From the NCBI GenBank assembly GCA_003024785.1, contig PUQB01000128.1, forward strand, positions 186,001 to 250,000: DNA of 64,000 nt, in the 5' to 3' direction. This document shows, in pieces, positions 33,426 to 44,017 of this stretch. The notes below the pieces were generated by a model. That model worked only from the letters and a program-made list of their open reading frames with translations. It did not search any database and was not told where the DNA came from. The stretch comes from Selaginella tamariscina (Eukaryota > Streptophyta > Lycopodiopsida > Selaginellales > Selaginellaceae). A program made the translations under genes and the position numbers. The first letter of the stretch is position 1. The number at the start of each line of letters is the position of its first letter.

Positions 33426-34690
33426 CTTTCTTCTTGACAAAGAAGATAGGTGCTCCTGCAGGGACTTTGAGTGATGAATGAAGCTGGATGCCAAGTTTTC
33501 CTCGATGTACTGACGAAGAACCTCCAATTCTGTAGGTGACAGTGCATAAATCGGTCCGAACGGTGGAGTCTTTCCTTCCACAAGATCAATAGGACAGTCG
33601 TAGGACCTGTGAACAGGAAGAACTGCAGCCTTGTGCTTGTCAAAAACGTCCTTAAAGGAGTGATACTTGGATGGCAGGAAGAAGGAGGAGAAGAAGAAGA
33701 ACAGGAGAAGGAGATTGAAAAAAGGGGAGTCAATACAGAAAGGTAGAAAGGACGTAGGAGTTACTTGGAAGGCAAAAAGATGAAAAGGAGCAGGATCAGT
33801 GGCAAGTTCATGCATGGTAGTGGTAAGAACTCGGAGAGGAGAAGGAGGGAGCTGTGATTGAAAAAGAGGAAGGATCTTGGGGGTGGAACAGAAGAAGAGT
33901 AATGAAAAGAGGCAGGATTGGGAGAAACATGTGTGGATGTTGACAAGTGTACAGGATTGGAAGAATCCTGTACAGAAGTCCGTGGATGCACAGGAGTGAG
34001 GAGAGCCTGTGAGTGTGCTGACGAACCAATAGGAGGTGGATCCTGTTGAGGAGGAACCTTCGACACTGATACAGGATTGGAAGAACCCTGTACAGGAATC
34101 GCAAACTTACAGGAGTGGAGAGCCTGCGGATGTGCTGAGGAACTGACATGAGGTGAATCCTGTCGAGGAGGAGTCTTCAACACTGATACAGGAACAGGCA
34201 CGGTCAATCCTGTAGCTTGTACTGCCTCAGACACTAAGGATGTATCCTGCACACAGGAAGGTACAGGATTGATCCTGTTGCCGGAGAGGAAAACGTGAGC
34301 GTCCTAGACCTCCAGTCGATCTGAGGATTTGCAACAACGAACCATGGCATGCCCAAAATGATGGGAGTCGACCGAGTCTTGATCAAGTTGAAGGAAATCG
34401 AACAGTTGAATGTGCCATGACTGCAAGAGAGAGGTTGGTAGCATGGGTAACTGCGCCAGAAGCAATCAGACGACCATCGGCCACCTCTACAGGAACTGCA
34501 CGCTTCAACTTCACCACCGAATGCCATGTTGAGTTGCAAAAGTGTCATCCATGAAGCATGCATTTGCACCAGTGTCTAACAGGGCAAACTCCTTGAGCTC
34601 TCGATTATTGAGATGAATGTGTACAGGAAACTTGAGTGATGGAATGGTATGAGCAGCACCAATGGAGCCTGCACCTACGTCCAACTTTGG
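33426..34690 (-). pseudogene. Protease, linker and RT start (family D, inverted copy)
   Basis: The minus strand reads ELKEFALLDTGANACFMDDT, an intact retropepsin D-T-G motif, then TPIILGMPWFVVANPQIDW. The Ser/Pro-rich linker 33761-34252 and the RT start PPFGPIYALSPTELEVLRQY follow. RT is interrupted at 33420 by the solo LTR. Confidence 0.85.
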
Positions 34691-35660
34691 CTCCTAGACG
34701 AAGTGAACATTGAAGTTTTCCGACTGAACTTCAGCTTCAACTTCACGCGTCTTGAACTTCCTGGCTTTAATAGGACATTCCGCCGCCTTGTGTCCTGCTT
34801 CACCACAATACAAACATAGATTCTCACTGCGGCGACGTTGCTTCTCAGCAGCGAAAAGTGAGCCACGCTTGTATTTCTCAACCTCCATAGGAACTACTCC
34901 AGAAGGTGTCGCAGGAGTATGTACCACAGCTGCAGGATTGGTTTGCAGAACTGCTGACGGGATTTTTCCTGACGACGCTCGAACAAGGGTTGTCGCAGCG
35001 AACGGCTGTTGCATGATCTCCGCTAATGTTTGGGCATCCGGTAATGTAAGGAGAAGGTCCTTCACGTCATCCCTCAACCCAAAATGGAAGTGTTCAATCA
35101 ATGCAGTCTCGTCCCATGGAATGTTCGTGCAAAGTTGCTGAAATTCGGATGCATAGACGAAGCTGGTCGAGATCCTTGTGTGAGCTTTCGTAACTTCGTG
35201 CATGCGAACGGTACTTATCGGGATCTCCAAAGCAAGCTTCAAAGAGCCACGAAACCTTCAAAGTCTTCCATCAATGGGTCGTCACGCTCCAGCAAAGGGC
35301 AACCCAAGCCGTGGAGATCCAACTAGTAGGGATGCCAAAAGGCCAACCTTTTGTGCATCAGTCGAGTAGCGCGTGGTTGCATGCGATCAAAAGCCTGATC
35401 TGATTTAGAAACCCTTGGAAATCGGCACAATTGCCATTGAACTTTTCTGGCATGCTGATCTTCGGCTCCGAAGAAGTGTTCGATGGAGAGGAAACCACGG
35501 ATGCTTGAGAGAGAGCCTGCGCAGCAACCTTGGAGGATGCATCAGCAGTGCATGTGCGCGTTGGTGGAACCTTGCAGATCTGTGACCACTTGGCGCAAAG
35601 TGGCCAGCTCATGAAGCAATATTTGGTGCTCGTTGAAATTGCTCAAAATCGGCCATGATC
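34691..35660 (-). pseudogene. gag (family D, inverted copy)
   Basis: A long intact frame (34694-35242) covers the capsid C-terminal part (ALIEHFHFGLRDDVKDLL) and a zinc knuckle, C-LY-C-GEAG-H-KAAE-C, the CX2CX4HX4C nucleocapsid motif. The N-terminal part (35250-35660) is split by frameshifts; the likely start is near 35654. Confidence 0.85.
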
Positions 35661-35751
35661 TATGAAAGAAAAAAGGAGGAAAACGAAGGAGAAGAATCAA
35701 GGAAAAAAAAGTAGCTGAAATCAAAAGCTATGAAAGCAGTTATTATCAAAC

Positions 35752-36319
35752 TGTCAAGCCACATCCAGGAACAAGGAAGTGAGCAGGATTTCGAGAACAA
35801 GGAAGCTTGACTCATAAGCAGGACAAGGAGCAGGACAGGAACTAGAGTAGGACAGGAATAGAACCAGGAACAAGACAAGAGCAGGAGGCAAGGAGCAACA
35901 AGACAAGAACAAGACAAGACAAGATTGATCGTAGAAAGACTGGTGTTGATAGTAACTGATTGTACAACAATTAGGTCGGAGCTTTTATACTCACAACTCC
36001 AAGCTAATCTGGTCATGAGCTAAAAATAGTGACCCTTATCCTCTAGGCATATCCTGTAGTATATCCTATAGGCATATCCTATAGGAATATCCTATAGGCA
36101 TATCCTATAGGAATATCCTGTAGGTATATCCTAGGAATATCCTGCAGGCATATCCTGTAGGTATATCCTATATGCATATCCTATAGGATATCCTATAGGA
36201 TATCCTATAGGCATATCCTGTAACCCGTATTCTGTATCCTGTATCTGTATCGGGCCCGTATCCTGTATCTTGTATCGGGCCCGTATCCTGTATCCTGCAT
36301 CCTGTATCGAGTCGTGACA
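35752..36319 (-). repeat. LTR family D, 5' LTR of the inverted copy
   Basis: On the minus strand it starts TGTCACGACTCG and ends GGCTTGACA, so the ends are TGTCA/TGACA. 568 bp, longer than the outer left LTR because the palindromic TATCCTATAGG minisatellite (36040-36240) is expanded. It abuts integrase sequence of the outer copy at 36320. Confidence 0.88.
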
Positions 36320-37135
36320 GATATCATCCGCAAACTGATGGACAGTCATAACGCACGATTCAGACCTTGGAGCAGTATCTTCACTGCTTCATCAGTTACC
36401 AACAGGACAACTAGTTGGACCTTCTTCCAATGGTGGAGTTTGCTTACAACAACTCCGTTCACGCATCTATAGGCCAGACACCTTTTTTCGCTCTTACAGG
36501 CTACCATCCACATTTTGACCTTGCTCCTCATGCTTCTCCTTCTTCCACTCCTGCAGTACAGGACAATCTCTAGCATCTTCGTCAGGTATAGGATGATCTT
36601 CAAGTTCATCTTCAGCAGGCACAGGAACGGTATAAGCGTCATGCTAATGCTCATTGTCAGCTAGCACCTACATACAAGATTGGTGATCTCATGTGGCTTT
36701 TTCATCGGCATATTCGCACCAACATGCCTTCTTCTAAGTTGGATTTTCAATTATTGGGCCCTTACAGGATTGCAGTTGAGGTCAATCCTGTAGCTTTCTG
36801 ACTAGAGCTACCATCTACTTGTGAAACTTCATCTTGTGTTTCACACCTCTTTGTTGGAATTGTATCATCCTTCTTCTCTTTCTGGTCGTGCTTCTTCTCC
36901 TCCCCCTCCTTTGGTAATTGACAATGAACTTGAATACAAAGTTGCAGCCATCCTTGATTCTCATCTTCATCGCCGCCAACTTCAATACTTGGTGGATTGG
37001 AAAGGTTATTTGCCCATCGATCGCACTTGGAAACTTGCATCCAATTTACTCCATGCTTCTTCCAAGGTTGCTGCATTCCATCAGCGTTATCCTGCTAAAC
37101 CAGGTCCTAAGACTTGTGAAACTCGTCCTTAGGGA
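36320..37135 (+). pseudogene. Integrase core end and chromodomain (family D, outer copy)
   Basis: Begins in the integrase motif Y-H-P-Q-T-D-G, then MVEFAYNNSVHASIGQTPF. At 36921-37130 comes a chromodomain, with YLVDWKGYLPIDRTWK, which places family D among chromoviruses. Stops at 36569 and elsewhere break the frame. Confidence 0.85.
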
Positions 37136-37143
37136 GAAGGTGC

Positions 37144-37543
37144 TGTCACAACCCGATACAGAATACAGGATACGGGAATAGATATGCCTACAGGATAATG
37201 CCTACAGGATATATAGGATACGGAATACAGGATATGTTTACATGATATGCCTATAGGATATACCTACAGGATATGCCTATAGGATAAGGGACACTATTTT
37301 TGGCTCATGACTAGATTAGCTCTTGCCTAGATTAGCTCTTGGAGTTGTGAGCATAAAAGCTCCGACTTAATTGTTGTACAATCAGTTACTATCAACACCA
37401 GTCTTTTTACGATCATTCTTCTTTTGTTCTTGTCTTGCTCCTTGCTTCCTGTTCTCGTCTTGTTCCTAGTTCATGTTCTGCTCTTGTCTTGTTCCTAGTC
37501 CTTATCCTGCTCCTGAGTCAAGCCTCCTTGCTCTTGGATTGTG
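37144..37543 (+). repeat. LTR family D, right LTR of the outer copy, truncated
   Basis: Starts TGTCACAACCCG and follows the other D LTRs through AGATTAGCTCTTGGAGTTGT and the CTTGTCTTGCTCCTTGC repeats. It stops at CTTGGATTGTG, where LTR-A sequence begins. Confidence 0.85.
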
Positions 37544-37548
37544 TTTTA

Positions 37549-38366
37549 CAGGTATTTACAAGAAACTCTAGGTGAAGCTAGTACTTCCATTTAAAAACTC
37601 TCCCCTATTTTGACGTTCCAGGTTACGGTTTTATACAAGTATAGCTTGTCAAAAAGGGTTAGGGACACCCCTAGGGTTGACCTAACCCTAGGGTTGCCCT
37701 AACCACGCCCTAATGCCCTCCCCCTAAGGGTTAGGTTAGGCATCTCTTTTCATTAAGGGCTGGCATTTCTGTGCCAGCCCACTTACTCATGTAGGAAAAT
37801 AGGGGGTGGGGGGGCTCGTCACATAAATAAGGTAGAGTATATGTAGTGAGCTTCTTGGGTTCAAAAGAGAGCTCGTTAACCTCCTATTGGTGCAAGCTAA
37901 GCTTGTATCATCAAGGCGCAACCCTTTGTTGTGCCGCCAAACTTCCACACGATAGGGGTATGTCCCACCTTTAGGATAAATTATCCTTATCGTTGGCAGG
38001 ATCTCGCCTTTGTGACAGGCGTACGTTACTTCCAAGGAGTTAATCAAATTCTTTGGGCCAAAAACCTGCTCGCAAGCTCAAAGGCGTTGCTCGAGTCCAC
38101 ATTCCGCAGAACTAGTGTTTGAGGCCTTGCTCCGACTGCCTCAACCACGCCAAGCTAGGAACGACACCTATAGCTCGGCTCGTTTGCGTATACTGATTCA
38201 CAAGGTGAGCCTCGTTCATGGACTTGGTCAGCTTGGGGCTTAAGTTCCTAAGGGTTGGGTTCCTAATACGGGTTACTTTACCAAATTCTATGGGGTTTCC
38301 AGAGAGGGGATTCCAGGGTTGGCACCTGGCAAGCCGCCTTTGTGGCACCAAGTAAAAACTTTGACA
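37549..38366 (+). mobile_element. LTR family A, sense orientation, left end missing
   Basis: Starts inside the LTR (GGTATTTACAAGAAACTCTA) and ends CTTTGACA at 38366. It keeps the telomere-like CCTAACCCTAGGGTTGCC text and the G tract near 37801-37815. The left terminal hairpin was lost at the junction with the D LTR. Confidence 0.82.
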
Positions 38367-38588
38367 ATACTCTTGCCAAATTGCACGGCTCGTACTGCAT
38401 TGAATCATGGAGGAGATGCAAAGCATTAGCGTTCATTGGGCAAAAAGGCTGTTTGTTTTCGGCAAGTCCCACCACGCCAGCTGATGCCCCCTCCATGGGC
38501 GGCCTTAACCTTTCTCCTTTGCAGGCTCCATGCCCAACGACCAAACCTCCACGTGTCCCTCCCTGCCAACGTAGCTCCCACAGGCACT

Positions 38589-38662
38589 AGTTTCATGGTG
38601 TAGCCAATTATCACGTCAGTCTCACACACTGAAGGTCCCCAGTTTGAGTTTGGCCGAAACCT
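38589..38662 (+). tRNA. tRNA-Val(CAC), slightly decayed
   Basis: TGGTGTAGCCAATTATCACG, then TCAGT-CTCACAC-ACTGA, a perfect anticodon arm with anticodon CAC. T-arm CCCAG/TTGGC is weakened and acceptor position 1 is A. 74 nt. Confidence 0.75.
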
Positions 38663-38890
38663 TTAGTGCCTTAAACCCTAAACCCTAAAGGCGACACTAA
38701 ATTGTGCCCTAGTGCCCTAAAGCAACAAGAACTTTTGTGCCCTAGTGCCTCAAACCTGAAGGTCCCTAGTTTGAATTTGGGCGACACCTGTAGTGCCCTA
38801 AACCCTAAATTGTGCCCTAGTGCCCTAAGCAACAAGAACTTTTGTGCCCTAGCGCTCTAATCCCTAAAGCAACAAGAACTCAGAACTTCT
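38663..38890 (+). repeat. Val-linked repeats: CCCTAAAGCAACAAGAAC units
   Basis: Copies of TTTTGTGCCCTAGTGCC and CCTAAAGCAACAAGAACTT alternate. A second copy of the tRNA-Val 3' end (CTGAAGGTCCCTAGTTTGAA, then GGGCGACACC) lies at 38756-38791. Confidence 0.8.
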
Positions 38891-38910
38891 TGAAGCAATG
38901 GGTAGCATGC

Positions 38911-38967
38911 ATGCACTTTCCAGGAATCGAACCCGAGTTGTACTATTCTACCACTAGACCAGCAGTG
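38911..38967 (-). pseudogene. tRNA-Gly pseudogene lacking the anticodon arm
   Basis: The minus strand reads GCACTGCTGGTCTAGTGG then jumps from TAGTAC to the T-arm CTCGGGTTCGATTCC; the anticodon loop is deleted. Confidence 0.8.
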
Positions 38968-39071
38968 CACCAACTTCTGATGCCGGCGACACAAAATGGA
39001 TATGTTGCAGCACATATAGACATTAGAATGCCAATTATAGAATATTCTCTACAATGTTGTGTGCTTGCCAG

Positions 39072-39144
39072 GCCGACCTAGCTCAGTTGGTAGAGCGCAA
39101 GGCTCTTAACCTTGTGGTTGTGGGTTTGAGCTCCACGGCGGTGT
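39072..39144 (+). tRNA. tRNA-Lys(CUU), acceptor decayed
   Basis: D-arm and A-box TAGCTCAGTTGGTAGAGCG are canonical, the anticodon stem CAAGG/CCTTG is perfect, anticodon CTT. The T-stem is good (GTGGG against TCCAC), but the acceptor ends (GCCGACC and GGCGGTG) pair poorly. Confidence 0.72.
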
Positions 39145-39243
39145 TTCTTGATAACAACATGCATTGTGGCATTTTGAAGGGGATTGCTTGGCACCGATCC
39201 CACGCAATTTTTAGTCATGCCCAATAACCATCCTAGCTTCCAG

Positions 39244-39326
39244 GTCAGGATGGTCGAGCGGCTTAAGGTGCCAAACTCAAGTTCTGGTTTCTAATTGGAG
39301 GCGTGGGTTTTAATCCCGCTCTTGAC
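39244..39326 (+). tRNA. tRNA-Leu(CAA)
   Basis: Acceptor GTCAGGA/TCTTGAC pairs (one G-U). Anticodon loop CTCAAGT with stem CCAAA/TCTGG partly paired, variable arm present, T-stem GTGGG/CCCGC. The T-loop reads TTTTAAT instead of TTCGAAT, so the B-box is damaged. Confidence 0.72.
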
Positions 39327-39570
39327 ACACATGAAGTGCCAGTGGCATTTTTGAAATGCCCCTCCTAGCCATCTGACTCTGACACTTTGGGGCGCTGTTG
39401 CATACCTTGGGTCATCTCACCCCATCACCTTTGCCACCATTGAAATGCCTCTCCTAGCCATCTAACTCTGACACTTTGGGTGCTGTTGCATACCTTGGGG
39501 TCATCTCACCCATTGCCTTTGCCACCCATTGCATGACAACTGTGGGATGGAGACATCACTCTGGTTGGAT

Positions 39571-39851
39571 GTCGCTTTGGTCGAGTGGTTAAGGCGTGTG
39601 CCTGCTAAGTACATGGGTTGCACTCGCAAGAGTTGCAGCCACATGGGTTCTATCCGCAAGAGTTTGAGTCTCTCAGGCAATGTAACTCCTCAAGAAGGTG
39701 TACATGGTTTCACTCGCAAGAGTTTGAGTCTCTCAGGCGACGTAACTCCTTCAAGAAGTTACAACACAGAATATTCCCATCTTGGTTATACATGGATATT
39801 CCATGTTAGCATGGTTTGAAGAAGGTACACATGGAATATTCCCATCTTGGT
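39571..39851 (+). pseudogene. tRNA-Ser(GCU) with internally duplicated 3' half, plus satellite copy
   Basis: GTCGCTTTGGTCGAGTGG and GTGCCTGCTAAGTACATGGG are followed by two variable-arm segments (39606-39631 and 39639-39661), then T-arm and acceptor. Another complete 3' half lies at 39704-39741, then the GGAATATTCCCATCTTGG flank as in cassette I. Confidence 0.8.
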
Positions 39852-40017
39852 TGTCATAATTTTTACTGACCCTTTACTTTGAGGTTTGATTGTTGTTACC
39901 TATCGAGATGTGTGATGAACCCTAGTTGTAGTGAGAAACAGCCCCACTTAGTGCACTTAGGTGTTTAGGAGTAGTTCGGCCGGCTGTCACTAGGTACCTC
40001 GAGAAACTCTAGGCGAA
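39852..40017 (+). mobile_element. LTR family A fragment, sense
   Basis: Starts TGTCATAATTTTTACTGACC (decayed terminal hairpin) and stops at AAACTCTAGGCGAA, where an oppositely oriented A LTR begins. Confidence 0.8.
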
Positions 40018-40832
40018 TGTCAAAGTTTTTACCTGGAGCCACAAAGGCGGCTTGCCAGGTGCCAACCTGGAATCCCCTTTCTAGAAACCCCACAAAATCA
40101 GGTAAAGTAACCCGTATTAAGAACCCAACCCTTAGGAACTTAAGCCCCTAGCTGACCAAGTCAAGGAACAAGGCTCACCTTGTGAATCAGGATATGTGGA
40201 CGAGCCAAGCTATAGGTGTCATTCATAGCTTGGTGTGGTTGAGACGGCCGGAGCAAGGCCTCAACTAGTTTTGCGAAATGTGAACTCAAGCATTGCCTTT
40301 GCGCTTGCGAGCAAGTTTTCGGCCCAAGGAATTTAACTAACTCCTTGGAAGTCTGTCGTGTGGAAGTTTGGGCGGCACAACAAAGGATTGCGCCTTGCCG
40401 ACACAAGCTTAGCTTACACTAGTAGGAGGTTAACGAGCTCTCTTTTGAACCTAGGAAGCCTCACTACATATACTTGACCTTATTTATGTGACGAAGCCCC
40501 CCCCCCTTTGTTTTCCTAAATGAGTAAGTGGGTTGGCACAGAAATACCAGCCCTTAGTGAAAATGAGTTGTCCTAACCTAACCCTAAACCTAACCCCTAA
40601 GGGGGGGTTTAGGCATGGGGTTAGGGCAACCCTAGGGGTGTCCGTAACCATTTTTTGACAAGCTATACTTTTTAATGGAAAACCTACTTTGGAATGTCAA
40701 ACCAGGGGAGCGTTTTCTAGAAGGTAAGTACTACCTTCTCCTAGAGTTTCTCAAGGTACCTAGTGACAACTGGTCGGACTTACCCCTAAACACCTAAGTG
40801 CACTAAGCAGGGTTGTTTCTCACTACAACTAG

Positions 40833-42502
40833 TGTCAAAGTTTTAACTCGGAGGGCTAACACCTGGCCACCAAGTGGCCTTCCGGCTCAATTTCCTGTGT
40901 GAGGCTAAGTCTTCCAAGATGACCCTAAGGTCTGACTCAGATGCCTAGTTAAACAGAAGACTTAGAGTAATACCCTAAGCCCCTTAGAATGACCATCCCC
41001 AGAACCCTAGAGGATATCCCGAGTAGACTTTAGGATCCTATCCCAATAGACCTAGACATGCCATGCCCTAACCCCATAAAGGAGATGTGTCACACACATG
41101 CTCCTGTGACAGAGCTAAGGCATCGTCACTTACCCCTTGAGGAATCACCCTCATCTGGGAGAACAACCCCTTTAGGGCGACAAGGGGTACCTTGAACCAG
41201 GACTAACCCCTAAGCATTTCAGTGGCCAAGTTATACCCTAGACCTAGGGCTAGTACTTAGTGAGGACATGAGTGTGCACTGTAGGCGGGCATGAACGTTC
41301 TACTAAGCGAACTCCCTAAGGCTAGGTTTGGACAACCCTAAGTACATGACCTTACGAGTGTCTCACAATAGGGCTTTTGTTAATGAGCTTAGGTTGTTCA
41401 ACCCTTAGATCCTAAGGAGAACACCCCTAGCCAAGTGTGCCAAAGCACACCTAGTTACGAGACCTAGCCTCCCTTGAGCGGATGCCCAAGGTTTAGCACC
41501 CTAGTGCAAGCACAAGCATGCTTGTTTGCTAAAGTACCCAACCCCTTACAACAAGCCCATGACACAAGCCCAAAGGGCATGCCTCGGGCATTGTATTGAG
41601 TGACGTCTAGCCCAGTGTCACATCTGCATGTGACACTGCCTTCCACGATGTGGGCTATCATGCCATAGCCCTTAGATTCGAGAGTTGCACCAAGTGCCAC
41701 AAACGTGGCTCCTAAATGCCAACTCTAGAACCCCTTAGTGAACCCTCAGGATCTAGGTAATGTGAACCCGTCAAACAAGACGCCACGCTCACGGTTGGAC
41801 AAGGACACAAATGTGCCTTGCTTGGGCATGAGTGCTACACCTAGCTTGACGTGGAGGAGGAGGCTGGAGACAAGCCTCAACCTATACCTCTTGGAATGTG
41901 CACTCTACAAGACCTTCTAGGCATGGATTTGTCAATGTTAAGGGTGAGCAACCTGAAGGTGGGACGTACCCCTATCATCTGGAAGTTAGGGCGGCACAAA
42001 AAAGGGTTGTACCTTAACGACACAAGCTAAAGCCTGCACCCTAGAAGAGTAACGAACTCAGTCATGAACCCAGGAACTCTCACTCCTACATATTTACCTT
42101 ATTTATGTGATAGAGGCCCCCCCCACCCCACCCCCATTTTCTTGTTTACATAAGTGGGCTGGCATGGAATCTCATTCCCAGAGGGAATATACTTGGTGAT
42201 TATCCATCGACCCTAATCAAACCTAGGGGTATTTCTAAACATATCCAACATGTCGAACTCAACAAAACTAACCATTAACCCAATCGGGACACGGGAACCA
42301 AGGGTAAGAGTTTTCTAGAAGGTAAGTGCTACCTTCACTTAGAGTTTCTCGTGATATCAAGGACAGTCGCCAGACTATCCCTAAACACCCAAGTGCACTA
42401 AGCGGGGTGTTTTTCACTACATCTAGGGCTTGTCAACATAGTACAGTAGGTAACAACAGTCAACGTCCAAAGTAAAGAGAATTCATAGTAAAAACTATGA
42501 CA
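40833..42502 (-). mobile_element. Solo LTR, family B, nested in LTR A
   Basis: TGTCAAAGTTTTAACTCGG to AAACTATGACA, 1670 bp, flanked by ACTAG on both sides (40828-40832 and 42503-42507). Confidence 0.92.
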
Positions 42503-42564
42503 ACTAGGGTTCGTCACACATCTCGGTAGGTAACAACAATCAAACCCCAAAGTAAAGGTCGAGT

Positions 42565-43247
42565 TGGTTAACGGTGGCTCGACACCATCACACGGCCAGC
42601 CGGTGGGACGTCCACCGGCACGGATGAGCGACGAGACAAAGTGCCGAATAAGGGAGGTACTTTAGGTACGATTGATGGCGATCGATGTCAGGCGGCGCGT
42701 AACTAGGCGTAGATCCAATCGTCCGATCAGCTACTCAGGGTACAAAGGACAACACGCATGGGGAGGCGCATAAATGTGGCAGGCAGGACTCTGTCACCAG
42801 GCGGCAGACCAGTGGGAAGGCACCACCTGTACCTAGGGTCTAGTGGTAGGTAACCCTATATAAGCCGGAAGGCGGGTAGTGGGTCGGTGTCTTTTTGGAG
42901 TCAAGTCTGCGTCTTATATCTTGCTCCACTGTCGGAGGTAGGTTGTACTCAGACAGGCAATATATATCCATTTTCCTTCTATTCACCTCACAAGTGGGCG
43001 TTTCCCGCTTGCCCGACTCCTGGGCCCCGCAACACTCTTGCCCAATCATCTCAGTAGAACTCCCCCTCACCTGTACACGGGCCCTCACGGCGTCGAGTAG
43101 AGGCCATCCAATACCTTCCATTACTCTTGAGGTAAGGCCCGGCTTGCCGGCCGAACCCCCAGGGTTGGACGCTCTCAACAGCGTCTTGGCGACCACTGCA
43201 GCTTCCTAAGAAGCACCACATCTGGCCTGCGGAGTCCCTGACGACCA
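42565..43247 (+). mobile_element. Solo LTR, family E, nested in LTR A
   Basis: TGGTTAACGGTGGCTCG to CCCTGACGACCA, 683 bp, flanked by CGAGT on both sides (42560-42564 and 43248-43252). It is much richer in G and C than its surroundings, and no second copy is seen in the window. Orientation is inferred from the TATA box. Short frames inside on both strands match no family I recognise. Confidence 0.88.
42856..42864 (+). promoter_or_regulatory. TATA box of LTR E
   Basis: CTATATAAG in GC-rich context about 290 bp into the LTR, as expected for an LTR pol II promoter. The transcription start would fall near 42890. Confidence 0.6.
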
Positions 43248-43582
43248 CGAGTCATAGTAAAAATTGTGACACACTCCCCGTCTTTGAAAATGTCAACGTC
43301 CTCATTGACGTCTAATTCCAAGACTAGACTAGGTTAGGAAAAATTAACTGAAAACTAACACTAATCACTCTATACGGAGTCACAAGTTTTATTACCCCCT
43401 TGCATTATGTGAAGCCAAGTAGTTCAGAATCGTCATTCACTAAGCGAGAACTCAGCTATCGGAGGCACCACTTGTAACAAGAAGTCACTTGGAGACCTTT
43501 TGCACGTCTGCAAAGTCTGTCACCCGACACAGACACACATGCAGTGCCGAGAATATTCTCTACAATGTTGTGTTCTTGCTAG

Positions 43583-43655
43583 GCCGGCCTAGCTCAGCTG
43601 GTAGAGCGCAAGGCTCTTAGCCTCATGGTCATGGGTTCGAGCCCTACGGCCGGTG
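43583..43655 (+). tRNA. tRNA-Lys(CUU)
   Basis: Acceptor GCCGGCC/GGCCGGT pairs fully with one G-U, although it differs from the usual tRNA-Lys acceptor. D-arm and A-box TAGCTCAGCTGGTAGAGCG, anticodon CTT, T-loop TTCGAGC. Two pairs of the anticodon stem are lost (CAAGG/CCTCA) and one of the T-stem. Confidence 0.75.
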
Positions 43656-43880
43656 TTTCTTGACAACAGCATGCATTGTGGCATTTTCTTAGCTTTTAGG
43701 CATATTGAGGGGGATTGCTTGGCACCGAGCCCATGGCATTTTCTTAGCTTTTAGGCATATTGAGGGGATTGCTTGGCACCGAGCCCATGGCATTTTTTAG
43801 CTTTTAGGCATATTGAGGGGGATTGCTTGGCAACGAGCCCATGCGATTTTTAGTCGTGCCAATAACCATTTAGCTTTCAG

Positions 43881-43930
43881 GTTAGGATGGCCGAGTGGTC
43901 TAGTGCTAGACTCAAGTTCTAGTCTTTCAG
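43881..43930 (+). pseudogene. tRNA-Leu(CAA) 5' half
   Basis: GTTAGGATGGCCGAGTGGTC and a well-paired anticodon arm (CTAGA-CTCAAGT-TCTAG), then a jump directly into the downstream spacer GAAATGCACTCCTAGCC; variable arm, T-arm and 3' acceptor are deleted. Confidence 0.85.
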
Positions 43931-44017
43931 AAATGCACTCCTAGCCATCTGGCTTTGACACTTGTGTTGAGTTGTGTTGTAGAAGATATTTATGGAATAT
44001 TCCTTCTTGTTTTCATG

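Larger units (their letters stand above)
25948..37543. mobile_element. Composite Ty3/gypsy family D: outer plus-strand copy invaded by an inverted copy
   Basis: Outer copy on plus: LTR (25948-26386), decayed gag-protease-RT-RNase H and integrase zinc-finger part to about 30024, then resuming at 36320 with integrase core, chromodomain and a right LTR (37144-37543, truncated). Between them lies a minus-strand copy of the same family (about 30025-36319) starting exactly at its own 5' LTR and ending within its integrase zinc-finger region. At about 30024 the two copies meet head to head at the same integrase region, so both integrase cores and the inner 3' LTR are lost. Confidence 0.85.
38367..39851 (+). 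repeat. tRNA cassette II (Val, Gly, Lys, Leu, Ser)
   Basis: Begins with the Val upstream spacer (38367-38588) and ends in the Ser satellite, interrupted at 39852 by LTR-A. Between Leu and Ser only spacer text of the Met unit remains (39380-39530: TGTTGCATACCTTGGG and TCATCTCACCCCATC, twice), so tRNA-Met has been deleted. Confidence 0.85.
40018..43535 (-). mobile_element. LTR family A plus a bit of interior, carrying two nested solo LTRs
   Basis: The LTR starts TGTCAAAGTTTTTACCTGG (40018) and ends TTGTGACA (43271). It is interrupted by a B solo LTR at 40833-42502 and an E solo LTR at 42565-43247, and is followed by 264 bp of family A interior (43272-43535, same text as 4248-4512). Order of events: A, then B and E independently. 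Confidence 0.88.

Noticed and set aside
42840..43209. Overlapping frames of 104-118 codons in the GC-rich segment
   Set aside because: They lie within a solo LTR with exact target duplications; open on both strands because of base composition.
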